Below, piece by piece: positions 38,161-47,508 of a stretch of DNA of 64,000 nucleotides. Under the pieces are notes generated by a model that was not told where the DNA came from, made no database searches, and saw nothing but the letters and a program-made list of their open reading frames with translations. Made by a program: the position numbers and the translations under genes. This DNA is from Xenorhabdus miraniensis (GTDB lineage Bacteria > Pseudomonadota > Gammaproteobacteria > Enterobacterales > Enterobacteriaceae), in assembly GCF_002632615.1 (NCBI RefSeq), contig NZ_NITZ01000004.1, positions 202,488 through 266,487 of the forward strand, given 5' to 3'. The first letter of the stretch is position 1; each line of letters opens with the position of its first letter.

Positions 38161-38700
38161 TTAGTTATGACAAAGCGAAAAAATATTCTTAAATTGTTCG
38201 ATAGCAGCTTTTTGATTATTGAAATTGATAAAGTATAAGGACTGCCATTTTTGTGTCTGGATGGCCTGCTTTGATGCAGGCGATACCCATGTTGGGTAAA
38301 CACGAATGGCTCTTTTGCCTTCTTTAGAGTGAGTTGAGAAAATTCCTTTTGTGATTAGAAGATTCGAATCAAACAGAAAAATTCCTTTTTGCGTCTCAGA
38401 AAACGTGGCGATTAAACAGAAATCAATGTCATCACTTTGTTCAAAAGGCGTTATGTCTGAATTTGGTGTAGGCCGTTTCCAGAGTGTGGCAAATTGGCCT
38501 TGTTTATTGGGTGTGATTTTACCTTGGCGAAATACGATCGATTTTCCGTTCAGTTGAAAGCGTATGGCGGCATAATCACGGCTTTCTGTTTCACGATAAG
38601 GAGCGCTGCCTAGTTGAAACCCTGAGGGGAGTAAGAGATAGTCTTTAATTTCAGTAAAAACATCGGGGAGGTTATTTTTGTTTGATTTTAATGAGGTCAA
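38161..38700 (-). CDS. MepB family protein
   Basis: The 179-residue product resembles MepB, a small protein of unknown function first seen in the Staphylococcus aureus mepRAB operon. Family features are YAAIRFQLNGKSIVFRQGK, ITPNKQGQFATLWKRP and, later, KGIFLFDSNLLITKGI and KRAIRVYPTW. There is no signal peptide. It lies just after soxR on the map and on the same strand, and its 3' end faces a SoxR-type promoter, so antisense control is possible. Confidence 0.78.
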   Translation of the reverse strand: MTSLKSNKNNLPDVFTEIKDYLLLPSGFQLGSAPYRETESRDYAAIRFQLNGKSIVFRQGKITPNKQGQFATLWKRPTPNSDITPFEQSDDIDFCLIATFSETQKGIFLFDSNLLITKGIFSTHSKEGKRAIRVYPTWVSPASKQAIQTQKWQSLYFINFNNQKAAIEQFKNIFSLCHN

Positions 38701-38860
38701 TTTATATTTCTCCTAACCTTATATAAACAAATCAGTAAAGTCATTGTATTTTAGTGATGTTCTGGCTTTATTCTATATAAAATTCAGTAAATTATGTCCT
38801 TGAACCGCGATTTTCTGATAGTAGTGGTAAATTTTTTTCATGAGTCGAATTCATCAATAA

Positions 38861-39751
38861 TTATTCAGATTTGGAAACTTTTAATGCCATAATGGCATGT
38901 AAGCTATTCGTAATTAAAGCAATGAGAATAATACTTCCACCGATAAATGTATAAGCACTAGGAATGTCGCCAAAGGTAAGCCATATCCAAATTGGGCCAA
39001 GAACTGCTTCTAACAGTAAGAAAAAACCCAGATGAGGGGAGGGTATTAATTTTGAAGATTTAGCTATCAATGTAAGGGCTAAAAATACTATTACAGATCC
39101 TTCTATTAAAATTAAAAAAAACTTGAATAATGAAATAGCAAAGTTAATATCAAAATAAAAATATAACAATACAGCGGAAAATATTGCTCCAATAGAAGGG
39201 GTTAAAGATAGATCTTTTTTACTAACTCGGCCAACAACGAAAGCAGCAGCCATAGACATTGCTGTCAGTAAGGCAGTAATATCCCCAATTGATACAGAAA
39301 GGCTCGTTTGGGAGCCGAACATTACGATAGTTATCCCTACTATAGAAATAACAAATGATAATACCGTTATGCGGCTTACAATCTCTTTAGTGACAATCCA
39401 TGAAAATATAGCGGCCCAAAGTGGAGCCGTGCTGATTATAAACAACATATTTGAGATGGATGTTGTCATTGCAGAGATCGGAAATAATACTGATGATAAA
39501 CCGTAGAAAAAAGAAGCAAGGAGAAAATCCTTATTATATATTACCTCTTTTTTAATTTTACTTTTCCCTTTAAAAAAAGAAAATACAATAATTAATATCA
39601 TTGGCAGTGACATGGAAAAAGAACGCCAAAATGCAATTTGATCTGGGCTAAAATTGATAGCTCGTATAAAAACAGTATCAAAACTTAGAGTGATTCCACC
39701 TAAAAGGGCACATAGGTAACCCACTTTGGCTGTATGGCTTACAGTATTCAT
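38861..39751 (-). CDS. EamA-type (DMT) exporter, last gene of a four-gene operon
   Basis: The 296-residue product has ten hydrophobic segments in two EamA repeats, as in drug/metabolite transporters such as RhaT, YdcZ and PecM types. The N-terminal repeat begins LLGGITLSFDTVFIRAINFSPD. The start overlaps the previous gene's stop (ATGA). It probably exports the product of the operon. Substrate unknown. Confidence 0.75.
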   Translation of the reverse strand: MNTVSHTAKVGYLCALLGGITLSFDTVFIRAINFSPDQIAFWRSFSMSLPMILIIVFSFFKGKSKIKKEVIYNKDFLLASFFYGLSSVLFPISAMTTSISNMLFIISTAPLWAAIFSWIVTKEIVSRITVLSFVISIVGITIVMFGSQTSLSVSIGDITALLTAMSMAAAFVVGRVSKKDLSLTPSIGAIFSAVLLYFYFDINFAISLFKFFLILIEGSVIVFLALTLIAKSSKLIPSPHLGFFLLLEAVLGPIWIWLTFGDIPSAYTFIGGSIILIALITNSLHAIMALKVSKSE

Positions 39752-40626
39752 AATAATCCTTGTATATATTTAATTAATTGTGAGTTGCAATTAATTGGCT
39801 CTGAGTTGATATTACCATTTTTATAGCAACTGAATCTATAACTCATTTCCCCTATTTTTTTCATAGTTATAACGGGGTTTTTATTGTAAGGTATATTGTC
39901 TAAATTAAAATTAGATTGAAAAACAACAAATGGAGTTTTTGATTTTAATGGAGTGATACATTTAAAACCTATTTCTTCTAATTGATTTATCTCGTTATCC
40001 ATTAAGCTGAAGTAAGCAACATTAAAAATTTTGGGGTCGTTTTTTAATTTAATTAGTGTATCACTGTACATTCTAATATCAACTGTACCTGATTCGGATA
40101 TTTTTGCTATTTTTGATATCTCTGGGTAATGATTTTTATTATGAATACAAAGAACACCTAAACCAGCCTGAATAGCCAGATGTTTATGTAATGGAAAAAA
40201 TAGTATCTTAGAAGACGTGGCAATTTTATGATACCATATAGTACCTATAGATTGAGCCGCATCTAAAACAAAATCAGATTCTTTTAATGAGCAAATTGCT
40301 CCTGTTTGTGGGTCGATATGTGTTAATAATGGAATAGAGTGTGAAAAGGGAATTGTTGTAATATTATTAAATGGAGCATAGCAACCCTCTCTAATCGATA
40401 TAGAGATGGAATTCATATTTAGCCCATAGATTACATTCAGTAAACAATGAGTGCTATTATTCAGTAGGAATATTTCTTCATGTTCGAGCTGTAAATGCTC
40501 CCTAAGATTTTTCTTTATTTCTTTCCGAATAATATTGACTTTTTTATAGTAATTATTATTACCCTTATCTTTAGAGGTAAATGCTAAAAGTTTTGAATTT
40601 ATCGCTGAATCATCTAGGAAGTTCAT
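39748..40626 (-). CDS. PLP-dependent class-V aminotransferase-like enzyme
   Basis: The 292-residue product, short for the fold (usually 370-400), has the main class-V landmarks: LDAAQSIGTIW with D122 for the PLP ring nitrogen, FFPLHKHLAIQAGLG with K148 as the likely Schiff-base lysine, and YRFSCYKNG with R264 for a carboxylate, matching the Arg-x-Ser region of the family. Its start shares one base with the Nudix stop, and its stop overlaps the exporter start by four bases. Reaction unknown: aminotransfer, lyase or desulfurase activity are all possible. Codon use is strongly AT-rich. Confidence 0.65.
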   Translation of the reverse strand: MNFLDDSAINSKLLAFTSKDKGNNNYYKKVNIIRKEIKKNLREHLQLEHEEIFLLNNSTHCLLNVIYGLNMNSISISIREGCYAPFNNITTIPFSHSIPLLTHIDPQTGAICSLKESDFVLDAAQSIGTIWYHKIATSSKILFFPLHKHLAIQAGLGVLCIHNKNHYPEISKIAKISESGTVDIRMYSDTLIKLKNDPKIFNVAYFSLMDNEINQLEEIGFKCITPLKSKTPFVVFQSNFNLDNIPYNKNPVITMKKIGEMSYRFSCYKNGNINSEPINCNSQLIKYIQGLL

Positions 40627-41015
40627 TATTCTATCAAGCCGATTTTTTTGAGTTTTGGGATAATGGCCTCTTTAAAAATATTTCCTATCTGCATTTTTTC
40701 GGCGTCTTTTGATGTGATCCACCTTAAATCAGTAATTTCTGAACAGGGAGAAGGTATTCCTTTTATATCAATTAACCATGAATTAATTTCAATGGGTTCA
40801 TTTTCAAAAACAGATTTTGAGTAATCGACGCTAAAATGAATAGGGTTGACAAATGTGACACCAATTTCCTCTTGTATTTCACGGGCTAAACATTCAATCT
40901 GAGACTCATTACTTTCAATTTTACCACCAGGTGATATATATATGGAGGTTTTATGTTTTCTAACTACAAGTAATTTTTTATTCCTGATAACTATGGCAGC
41001 GCATTTTCTTATCAT
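40626..41015 (-). CDS. Nudix hydrolase
   Basis: The 129-residue product carries a complete Nudix box at residues 31-53 (G31, E37, R45-E46, E49-E50, G52), in the order GX5EX7REUXEEXGU. These enzymes cleave nucleoside diphosphates linked to another moiety, with Mg2+ bound by the Glu residues. The N-terminal VIRNKKLLVVRK strand is typical. It lies 27 bases after the PP-loop gene and its stop shares one base with the next start. Substrate unknown; in this operon it may hydrolyse a nucleotide made by, or by-product of, the PP-loop enzyme. Confidence 0.8.
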   Translation of the reverse strand: MIRKCAAIVIRNKKLLVVRKHKTSIYISPGGKIESNESQIECLAREIQEEIGVTFVNPIHFSVDYSKSVFENEPIEINSWLIDIKGIPSPCSEITDLRWITSKDAEKMQIGNIFKEAIIPKLKKIGLIE

Positions 41016-41042
41016 AAAACCTCCATCATATTTAATTTGATT

Positions 41043-41726
41043 TTAACAACATTCTTCCACTGCCTTGACAACAATACCACCAGTAAGGAATTCAATTATG
41101 TCCCTGCATTTACTTTCTTTTCTCTTTAGATAGTCAAGGATGGTTTCGTCAGAAGCGGGTGTGAAGCTATCGGCGAAAATTGAAATTCCTTCCAAAGATT
41201 TAGTAGAGATACCTGCTTGCAATAAACGATATTTCACATCGTCTTGTGATTGGGCAAATTCGTATATGGGGCTATTGTATTCAATTCCATATCCTTTCAT
41301 AAATTCGACAAAATACTCTTTTGCTATTAGCCTTTGCTCAGGAAACTCTTTCTGATAATGAGTGATTCCATCATTAATAATTTTGATTCCATGCCGCATA
41401 CAGTAGTCAATAATGTGTGCATGAATTGCAATTTTTTCACCAAGAAGAACGAGGTTTTTTTTATCTTTTAGTATATCATCTTCTAAAGTTTCAATGGCTA
41501 GAGTTCGAAAAGAGCCACTTATATCTTCAATCTTATGCGAAACGACAAGATCGCCGAATCTGTCTTTTAGCTCTTGTACTCGGTGGTTAAGAATTCCTCT
41601 GTGTAGCGAACAACCACTGCTGGCTGTAAATAAATGCACTGGAACGCTTTTTAGCATTAGATGTACTGCGACTAAAGTGCTGTCCCGTCCACCTGTAAAC
41701 ATGACTAATTGAGCTTGCTTATTCAT
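41043..41726 (-). CDS. PP-loop superfamily ATPase, first gene of the operon
   Basis: The 227-residue product has the PP-loop TGGRDST at residues 11-17, the ATP pyrophosphatase motif found in QueC, ThiI, TtcA and argininosuccinate synthase. [12 protein letters not shown] downstream fits the second conserved region. These enzymes adenylate a carbonyl or thio-accepting group, then add N or S. Cysteines in [16 protein letters not shown] and the C-terminal VEECC might carry sulfur or metal. It heads the run of four tightly packed genes and has a 440-bp AT-rich promoter region. Confidence 0.7.
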   Translation of the reverse strand: MNKQAQLVMFTGGRDSTLVAVHLMLKSVPVHLFTASSGCSLHRGILNHRVQELKDRFGDLVVSHKIEDISGSFRTLAIETLEDDILKDKKNLVLLGEKIAIHAHIIDYCMRHGIKIINDGITHYQKEFPEQRLIAKEYFVEFMKGYGIEYNSPIYEFAQSQDDVKYRLLQAGISTKSLEGISIFADSFTPASDETILDYLKRKESKCRDIIEFLTGGIVVKAVEECC

Positions 41727-42166
41727 TTTTTATTCCTTGTTTTTTAATTGCTATAATTTCCGGTATAGGGTTTGTGGTAAATCAATTGAGATTATTTTCT
41801 AAAATAAACTTTTTGGAAAAGAACTTTTCCTTGATTAATTGTTTCTACTGTTCTGGTTAAGTATGTAAATATTTTTTTGAATTGATTTTGAAGCTTTGAT
41901 TGTTTTTGATCTGCCTTGTGAGAGAACTTCTATGCAAATAATTATAATGTAATATATCAATATTATTACATTTTGAAATTTTTACTTCATTTGATATTTA
42001 TTATTGAAAATCACATAGACGTAATAACCTTATTCCAATTTACTATAAGCATCAATAATATTATACAAAACAGATGGAATATAAAATATACGCTGATCTA
42101 GGTCACATATTCAAAGTGTTGTTCTTTATATGTGCTCTCTATTTTCAATGCGAAGAGAAACCTTAA
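41727..42166. other. AT-rich 440-bp region upstream of the four-gene operon
   Basis: There is no gene. It is the expected promoter region of the minus-strand operon starting at 41726. The palindrome-like AATGTAATATATCAATATTATTACATT near 41948-41974 is the clearest structure; it pairs TGTAATA with TATTACA and could be an operator. Confidence 0.4.
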
Positions 42167-42247
42167 ATGGCAATGGTAGAAGTTCAATGTCGGGTTTGTC
42201 ATCAAACTCAAGATGTATTCCTAGTTGCGCCTGCTAAGACGGAATAA
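42167..42247 (+). pseudogene. Possible IS1-type InsA N-terminal fragment
   Basis: A 26-codon frame reads MAMVEVQCRVCHQTQDV and then FLVAPAKTE before the stop. The first 17 residues resemble the zinc-finger start of IS1 InsA (Met-Ala-x-Val-x-x-Cys-x-x-Cys). The remaining element is absent and no inverted repeat is seen, so the identification rests on a short match. Confidence 0.35.
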
Positions 42248-42300
42248 AATAACTCCCCATCCAAAAGGACAGGGAGCCATGCTGGAGAGAACAAACTTAC

Positions 42301-43632
42301 TTAATTAAGATAAAGCGTTAGCGCTATACCGGGTTTCATCTCTTTGATTTTGATGTTTTTATTCCAACTCATCAGATCATTAATATTCACGCCGTGGAGT
42401 TTGGCGATGCTAAAAAACGAATCACCTTTGCGTACATGATAGGTAACAGGGCTGCTGTTATCGACTTTCAATACCTGCCCAATCTTGAGTCGATGAGCTG
42501 TTTTCAAGTTGTTCAATCTTTGCAACTCCTGATGAGTTGTATTGAAGCGTTTTGCAATCGCTGACAGTGTATCTCCGGCACGAACCTTATATTGGCTTTG
42601 TTGCTGTAGCTGGTGAGTATTGTGAGCGACAGACAGCCGAATATTTTCCAAAACGCTTTCATCAGCCAATGAAGTCTTAAACTGGTTAACGCTCTTTTGT
42701 GGCAGCATGATGTAATGCGGCCCATGAGGAGAAGTTATCCCTTGTTTATAACCCGGGTTATATGCCCTGATTGATGACAATGATAATCCAGATAGTTCAG
42801 CCGCTTGTGACAACGTGATTTGTTGCCCTACCTCAACCTTAGCCAATGCTTTCTGGTTGTTAGGTTTTGGCAACTTGAAAGCATATTTTTTGTCATGACG
42901 GATAATGTTACTTAGCGCCAATATTTTTGGAACGTAGTGCATTGTTTCACGTGGCAGCGACAATGACCAAAAATCAGTTGGCTTTCCTTTTGCCTGATTA
43001 TCTTTGATTGCACGTATCACCCGGCCTTCGCCACTATTGTAAGCGGCGATGGTGAGTAACCAGTCTCCATTGAACCGCTTGTTCAGATACTCAAGCATAT
43101 CAAGTGCGACTGTTGTTGAAGCTGCAATATCGCGTCGGCCATCGTACCATTTATCCTGTGTCAGGCCGTAGTGGCGGCCGGTACTTGGGATAATCTGCCA
43201 TAAACCAGCCGCCTGGGCATAAGAGGTGGCATGGGGATTAAAAGCACTCTCCACTATGGGCAGCAGAACCAGTTCCATTGGCATATTTCGTTCGTCAAGC
43301 TGCTCAACTATCCAATAGATGTACGGTTCTGCCCGTAACGTCACATTTTGGAGATAGCTCTTGTGTTTCAGGTAGTCATTTTGTTGTTCGCGCACCCTGC
43401 TGTTATCAGGAATGTCCATCTTCAACTCATCACGGATATGTCCCCACAAATCTTGTTGGGTTGTCGGACTCACCTTCCAGTTTGCAGAATCCTCTGGCTC
43501 TGCAATACCGTCTGTTTTCTGATTCGTCGAAGACATCTTCTGTATATGCTGCTGGGAAGGAGTCTTTTGTTGCAGACTCGATTGACAACCGGCAAGCAGA
43601 ACAGAGGCGAATAAGATCGCTTTTGTCTTCAT
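42301..43632 (-). CDS. mltD: Membrane-bound lytic murein transglycosylase D
   Basis: MltD is an outer-membrane lipoprotein that cleaves peptidoglycan to 1,6-anhydro ends. The ATG at 43632 gives 443 residues with the signal MKTKAILFASVLLAGC (Cys16). The SLT domain follows, with the catalytic Glu in LLPIVESAFNPHATSYAQAAG and the AAYNSGEGRV motif. Two LysM repeats bind glycan at the C-terminus (YKVRAGDTLSAIAKRF and YHVRKGDSFFSIAKL). Order mltD-gloB-yafS-rnhA-dnaQ-aspV is as in E. coli and marks the return to core genome. Confidence 0.94.
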   Translation of the reverse strand: MKTKAILFASVLLAGCQSSLQQKTPSQQHIQKMSSTNQKTDGIAEPEDSANWKVSPTTQQDLWGHIRDELKMDIPDNSRVREQQNDYLKHKSYLQNVTLRAEPYIYWIVEQLDERNMPMELVLLPIVESAFNPHATSYAQAAGLWQIIPSTGRHYGLTQDKWYDGRRDIAASTTVALDMLEYLNKRFNGDWLLTIAAYNSGEGRVIRAIKDNQAKGKPTDFWSLSLPRETMHYVPKILALSNIIRHDKKYAFKLPKPNNQKALAKVEVGQQITLSQAAELSGLSLSSIRAYNPGYKQGITSPHGPHYIMLPQKSVNQFKTSLADESVLENIRLSVAHNTHQLQQQSQYKVRAGDTLSAIAKRFNTTHQELQRLNNLKTAHRLKIGQVLKVDNSSPVTYHVRKGDSFFSIAKLHGVNINDLMSWNKNIKIKEMKPGIALTLYLN

Positions 43633-43704
43633 GTTCTCTTTTGATGTTTGCCTAAAAGGTGAGCGATGATACTGACCAATCACGCAGAAGACAACCCAAC
43701 AAAA

Positions 43705-44460
43705 TTAAAATTGATCTTTATAAGTTCTTAACTGCTGAAAAACAGAAGAAAGTGGCATTGAATTCGGTTTGATGCCGATATTTTTTTGTAAATCAATGTG
43801 GTGACAATTTAAGAAAACATTAATTTTTTTCTCTGTTTGTAAAGTTGTGGGAACTGTTGCCTGATGATTTTCACGTAACTTAAGTATCTTTTTAGCATAA
43901 TCATGAACAGTTTGATTTTCAGGTAATACTGTTTTTGCAAATGCCATATTTGCTGCGGTATATTCATGAGCACAGCAGATCAATGTGTCATCGGGTAACG
44001 ATGAAATTTTCTCAAGGGAAGAGAACATCTGTTCGGCTGTACCTTCAAATAACCGCCCGCAACCGCCAGAAAAGAGAGTGTCTCCACAAAATAGATAGGG
44101 GGCCTGATAGAATGCAATGTGACCAAGTGTGTGGCCTGGCAATTCCATAATACGGAAAGAAAACCGTTTAATATCAATAAGGTCATTATCGTGAACAATA
44201 TGGGTTGCCCCTTTGTTTTGTGTTTCTTCAGGGCCATATACAGGTAATCCGGGATGTTTTATGAGCAAACCCGGCACACCGCCAACATGATCATGGTGAT
44301 GATGTGTCAGCAGTATCGCCAAAGGAATAAGTTGATTTGCTGCTAGAATGTCAATGACAGGCTGTGATTCTGCGGGGTCGATAATGACACAATGCTTGTC
44401 TTCATCACAAAGTAACCAAATGTAGTTATCTGAAAGGGCCGGGATCCTGATAAGCTCCAT
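43705..44460 (-). CDS. gloB: Hydroxyacylglutathione hydrolase (glyoxalase II)
   Basis: GloB hydrolyses S-lactoylglutathione to lactate and glutathione, completing methylglyoxal detoxification. I start at ATG 44460 (251 residues, as E. coli; GAGG site 7 bases upstream). The binuclear metal site is in THHHHDHVGG, and the other ligands are in PGHTLGHIAFY, FCGDTLFSGGCGR and CAHEYTAANM. It is divergent from yafS and 72 bases from the mltD start. Confidence 0.95.
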   Translation of the reverse strand: MELIRIPALSDNYIWLLCDEDKHCVIIDPAESQPVIDILAANQLIPLAILLTHHHHDHVGGVPGLLIKHPGLPVYGPEETQNKGATHIVHDNDLIDIKRFSFRIMELPGHTLGHIAFYQAPYLFCGDTLFSGGCGRLFEGTAEQMFSSLEKISSLPDDTLICCAHEYTAANMAFAKTVLPENQTVHDYAKKILKLRENHQATVPTTLQTEKKINVFLNCHHIDLQKNIGIKPNSMPLSSVFQQLRTYKDQF

Positions 44461-44511
44461 TGTATGCCTCATTTTCGTAGTAGGTTTATCATAGATTGAA
44501 AGGAAGATGAC

Positions 44512-45231
44512 ATGCGTTCAGCACGTTCGATCAAACAAATCATCCCTCCTGTTTCTTGGGTTGAGTTACCGTGGGGAGAATATTACCGCGTTGCTCTGGA
44601 ACGTCAATTGGAACTATGGTGGCCAAAAATATTTGGCTTTCATTTATTGAAAGTCGGCAACTTAAGTGCGGAAATTGACAGTCGTTCCTGTTTGATAAGC
44701 CATCAAGTCAACATTGGATTACAGGGGGAAAATCTGAATGTGATAACTGATCCCCATTATCTTCCTTTTGCAGCTAAATCTGTTGATGCTTGCTTGTTGG
44801 CACATATGCTGACTTATAGCATTGATCCTCATTGGTTGTTGCGAGAAGTGGATAGAGTGATGATCGATGATGGTTGGTTGATTATCAGTGGCTTTAATCC
44901 GATAAGTATATTAGGGGTAAGAAAAATAGTTGCGCCCATCTGCCGTTGGCAGCCTTGCCGTGCCCAAATGTTTTCTATGTTTCGCCAATTGGATTGGCTT
45001 CGCCTTTTAAACTATGAAATTGTTCATCATGCTAATTTTCATGTTTTGCCATGGCAAAATAGAGGACATTTTTATCACTCAATTGAATTGATGTTTGGGT
45101 GTTTGAGTGTCATTATTGCCCGCAAGCGGACAATCCCCCTGACGTTAAACCCCATGCGGGCAAGGTTGTTAAAACCGAAATTCAGTAATGCGTTAGGGGC
45201 GGTGAAAAATTTTCACCGACGCTATTATTAA
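44512..45231 (+). CDS. yafS: SAM-dependent methyltransferase-like protein YafS
   Basis: The 239-residue product matches the YafS family, a class I methyltransferase-like protein of unknown substrate. The motif region DPHYLPFAAKSVDACLLAHML and the LLREVDRVMIDDGWLIISGFNP segment (motifs II-III) are recognisable; motif I is weak. It sits between gloB and rnhA as in E. coli, divergent from gloB, and converges on rnhA four bases after its own stop. Confidence 0.88.
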   Translation: MRSARSIKQIIPPVSWVELPWGEYYRVALERQLELWWPKIFGFHLLKVGNLSAEIDSRSCLISHQVNIGLQGENLNVITDPHYLPFAAKSVDACLLAHMLTYSIDPHWLLREVDRVMIDDGWLIISGFNPISILGVRKIVAPICRWQPCRAQMFSMFRQLDWLRLLNYEIVHHANFHVLPWQNRGHFYHSIELMFGCLSVIIARKRTIPLTLNPMRARLLKPKFSNALGAVKNFHRRYY

Positions 45232-45235
45232 CGGG

Positions 45236-45706
45236 TTAATTTTCACTTTCGATATAGCCATTATCGGTTTGAGTAGGGCTATTAGCGGCTGTGCGGGCAA
45301 GTTCATCACATAACTCATTTTCCCGATGTCCAGCATGGCCTTTGACCCACCTCCAGTCAACATCATGGTGAGAGATGGCCTCATCGAGTCGCAGCCAGAG
45401 ATCAACATTGATGACAGGAGATTTATCTGCTTTTTTCCAGCCCCGTTTTTTCCAGTTGTGGATCCACTGGGTGATTCCCTGACGTACATATTGGCTGTCA
45501 GTTGTCAGGATAACGGTGCAGGGGTGTTTGAGGGCTTCAAGCCCGGCAATGGCGGCCATTAACTCCATGCGATTGTTGGTAGTGCGGAAATAACCTTTGC
45601 TCAGCATTTTTTCAATCTGTTGGTAACGGAGCAGAACGCCATATCCTCCGGGGCCGGGATTACCGAGGCAAGAACCATCGGTGAAAATTTCTACCTGTTT
45701 GTTCAT
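45236..45706 (-). CDS. rnhA: Ribonuclease HI
   Basis: RNase HI cleaves the RNA of RNA-DNA hybrids. The 156-residue product (E. coli 155) has the catalytic Asp10 in [15 protein letters not shown], Glu48 in [10 protein letters not shown], Asp70 in TTDSQYV and Asp134 in ENELCDELA. It is divergent from dnaQ with 63 bases between the starts, the arrangement in E. coli, where the promoters overlap. Confidence 0.96.
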   Translation of the reverse strand: MNKQVEIFTDGSCLGNPGPGGYGVLLRYQQIEKMLSKGYFRTTNNRMELMAAIAGLEALKHPCTVILTTDSQYVRQGITQWIHNWKKRGWKKADKSPVINVDLWLRLDEAISHHDVDWRWVKGHAGHRENELCDELARTAANSPTQTDNGYIESEN

Positions 45707-45769
45707 CTTTGGTAGACTCTTCCTATATCATCTTTAATCAAAACTCTAAGTCTGACACAAAAAAACACT

Positions 45770-46519
45770 ATGAGCACTGCAATTACCCGCCAAATCGTTC
45801 TCGATACCGAAACAACAGGTATGAATAAGTTAGGTGTTCACTATGAGGGACACAACATCATTGAAATTGGTGCAGTGGAAGTGATTAACCGTCGTCTGAC
45901 GGGGCGTCATTTTCATATTTACATTAAACCGGAACGTTTGGTTGATCCGGAAGCGTTTGAAGTTCACGGCATTAGTGATGAATTTTTGCAGGATAAACCG
46001 AAATTCGCCGATATTGCTGATGAATTCATTGAATTTATTCGTGGGGCTGAACTGATTATCCATAACGCAACGTTCGATATCGGTTTTATGGATTATGAGT
46101 TCGGTAAACTGAAACGTGATATTCCCCCGACTGCTGACTTCTGTACGATCACCGATAGCTTGATGTTGGCAAGGAAACTTTTCCCCGGCAAGCGTAATAA
46201 TCTTGATGCGTTGTGTGATCGTTACCATATCGATAACTCAAAACGCACTCTCCACGGGGCATTGCTTGATGCCGAGATTCTGGCTGATGTTTATCTGGCG
46301 ATGACCGGCGGCCAGACATCATTGGCTTTTTCGATGGAAGGGGAAGTGTCAGGTAGCTCCCAGATTGCAGAAATCCAAAAAATTACGCGTCCTCAGGCTG
46401 GTCTGAGAATTGTCTATGCTTCTGATGAGGAATTAATTCAACATGAATCCCGCCTGGATTTAGTGGAAAAGAAAGGGGGAAGCTGTCTTTGGCGTTCAAA
46501 ACCTGAACAATTGCATTGA
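45770..46519 (+). CDS. dnaQ: DNA polymerase III epsilon subunit (proofreading exonuclease)
   Basis: DnaQ is the 3'-5' proofreading subunit of Pol III. The 249-residue product has ExoI VLDTETTGM (Asp and Glu metal ligands), ExoII HNATFDIGFMDYEF and ExoIII HGALLDAEILADVYLAM. A Pro/Gln-linked C-terminal tail (about 190-249) binds the alpha subunit. It is followed by tRNA-Asp as in E. coli. Confidence 0.96.
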   Translation: MSTAITRQIVLDTETTGMNKLGVHYEGHNIIEIGAVEVINRRLTGRHFHIYIKPERLVDPEAFEVHGISDEFLQDKPKFADIADEFIEFIRGAELIIHNATFDIGFMDYEFGKLKRDIPPTADFCTITDSLMLARKLFPGKRNNLDALCDRYHIDNSKRTLHGALLDAEILADVYLAMTGGQTSLAFSMEGEVSGSSQIAEIQKITRPQAGLRIVYASDEELIQHESRLDLVEKKGGSCLWRSKPEQLH

Positions 46520-46656
46520 CAAAACAGTAGCAAGACGGGAAAAATGCCTTATTAAGGCGAAAAACTGTGCAAGTGAACCATTTTGTTATAAAAAGTGATT
46601 GACGGATGACGCTCCGGCTCGTATTATCCACCCCGTTCTCAACCAGAACGCCATGC

Positions 46657-46733
46657 GGTGCGGTAGTTCAGTTGGTTAGAATACCGGCCTGTCACGCCGG
46701 GGGTCGCGGGTTCGAGTCCCGTCCGCACCGCCA
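46657..46733 (+). tRNA. aspV: tRNA-Asp (anticodon GTC)
   Basis: A 77-nt cloverleaf with encoded CCA: acceptor GGTGCGG/CCGCACC, anticodon arm CCGGCCTGTCACGCCGG with GTC, T arm GCGGGTTCGAGTCCCGT. Location after dnaQ is conserved. A terminator follows 10 bases later. It is a common site for genome insertions. Confidence 0.97.
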
Positions 46734-46743
46734 GAATTTATAA

Positions 46744-46776
46744 GCCCTGAGTTTTTAACTCGGGGCTTTTTCTTTT
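46744..46776 (+). terminator. tRNA-Asp terminator, copy 1 of a duplicated 38-bp sequence
   Basis: GCCCTGAG (46744-46751) pairs with CTCGGGGC (46759-46766) with one mismatch or bulge, followed by TTTTTCTTTTT. The sequence 46744-46781 recurs almost exactly at 47509-47546. Confidence 0.85.
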
Positions 46777-46923
46777 TCCGCGAAAATACATTCGTGAAAA
46801 ACACTCGTTAAAAATACATCCTCTAAAGTAGATAAAAAAGCTCAATCTTGGAACGTTGAGTATTCATTCTTTCATGATTTATTGTTGAATTATCACCCCA
46901 CAAATGTTGACTAAAATATATCC

Positions 46924-46939
46924 GTACAATATATTGTAC
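46924..46939. promoter_or_regulatory. YefM-type operator palindrome
   Basis: GTACAATATATTGTAC is a perfect 16-bp palindrome 55 bases upstream of yefM, flanked by CC and AA. E. coli YefM-YoeB binds sites with TGTACA cores, and this palindrome contains TGTACAA on one strand. It probably gives autorepression. Confidence 0.65.
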
Positions 46940-46994
46940 AATTGAGTTGGTTGATTAGTGTGCATTGTCAACAAATTGAAATGGGGCAGTCATA

Positions 46995-47249
46995 ATGAAA
47001 GTCTTAACCTATAGTGAAGCCAGACAACATCTTTCCGAAACTATGATCAGCGTAGTCAATGATTGTAGCCCTGCCATTATTACCCGAAAAAATGGGGAAA
47101 GCTGTGTATTGATGTCTTTGTCTGATTATGAATCCTTGCAGGAAACGGCGTATTTAATGCGTTCGCCCAATAATGCAAATCGGTTAATGGATTCAATCGC
47201 AGAATTACGTTCAGGAAAGGGACTGGTTAAGGAATTGGATTTAGATTGA
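46995..47249 (+). CDS. yefM: Antitoxin YefM (Phd/YefM family)
   Basis: The 84-residue product matches E. coli YefM along its length: [17 protein letters not shown] forms the DNA-binding N-terminal domain, [21 protein letters not shown] the middle, and the acidic tail GLVKELDLD the part that wraps the toxin. It neutralises YoeB and represses the operon. The stop TGA overlaps the yoeB ATG, giving coupling. Confidence 0.94.
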   Translation: MKVLTYSEARQHLSETMISVVNDCSPAIITRKNGESCVLMSLSDYESLQETAYLMRSPNNANRLMDSIAELRSGKGLVKELDLD

Positions 47250-47503
47250 TGAAAATCACCTTTTCCGGTCGTTCTTGGGAAGATTATCTTTACTGGCAAC
47301 AAACAGATAAGGTAATACTGAAACGTATTAATCAGCTTATTAAAGACATACGCCGCCACCCTTTCGAAGGTATTGGTAAACCAGAGCCATTAAAATATAA
47401 TTTGGCCGGATTCTGGTCGAGGCGTATCACTGAAGAACATCGTTTGGTGTATTCGGTTGAAGAAGATCAAATAATGATTGCAGCCTGTCGCTACCATTAT
47501 TGA
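47249..47503 (+). CDS. yoeB: mRNA interferase toxin YoeB
   Basis: YoeB is a RelE-fold toxin that cuts mRNA at the ribosomal A site. The ATG at 47249 overlaps the antitoxin stop and gives 84 residues. Catalytic features are visible: Glu in FEGIGKPEPLKY (E46 position), Arg in WSRRITEEHRLVY (R65) and the C-terminal CRYHY with H83-Y84. The pair is inserted just downstream of tRNA-Asp and ends at the second copy of the tRNA terminator. Confidence 0.94.
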   Translation: MKITFSGRSWEDYLYWQQTDKVILKRINQLIKDIRRHPFEGIGKPEPLKYNLAGFWSRRITEEHRLVYSVEEDQIMIAACRYHY

Positions 47504-47508
47504 TAGAT

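Noticed and set aside
43278..43655. 125-codon plus-strand frame opposite mltD
   Set aside because: It is a shadow of the mltD signal and catalytic region.
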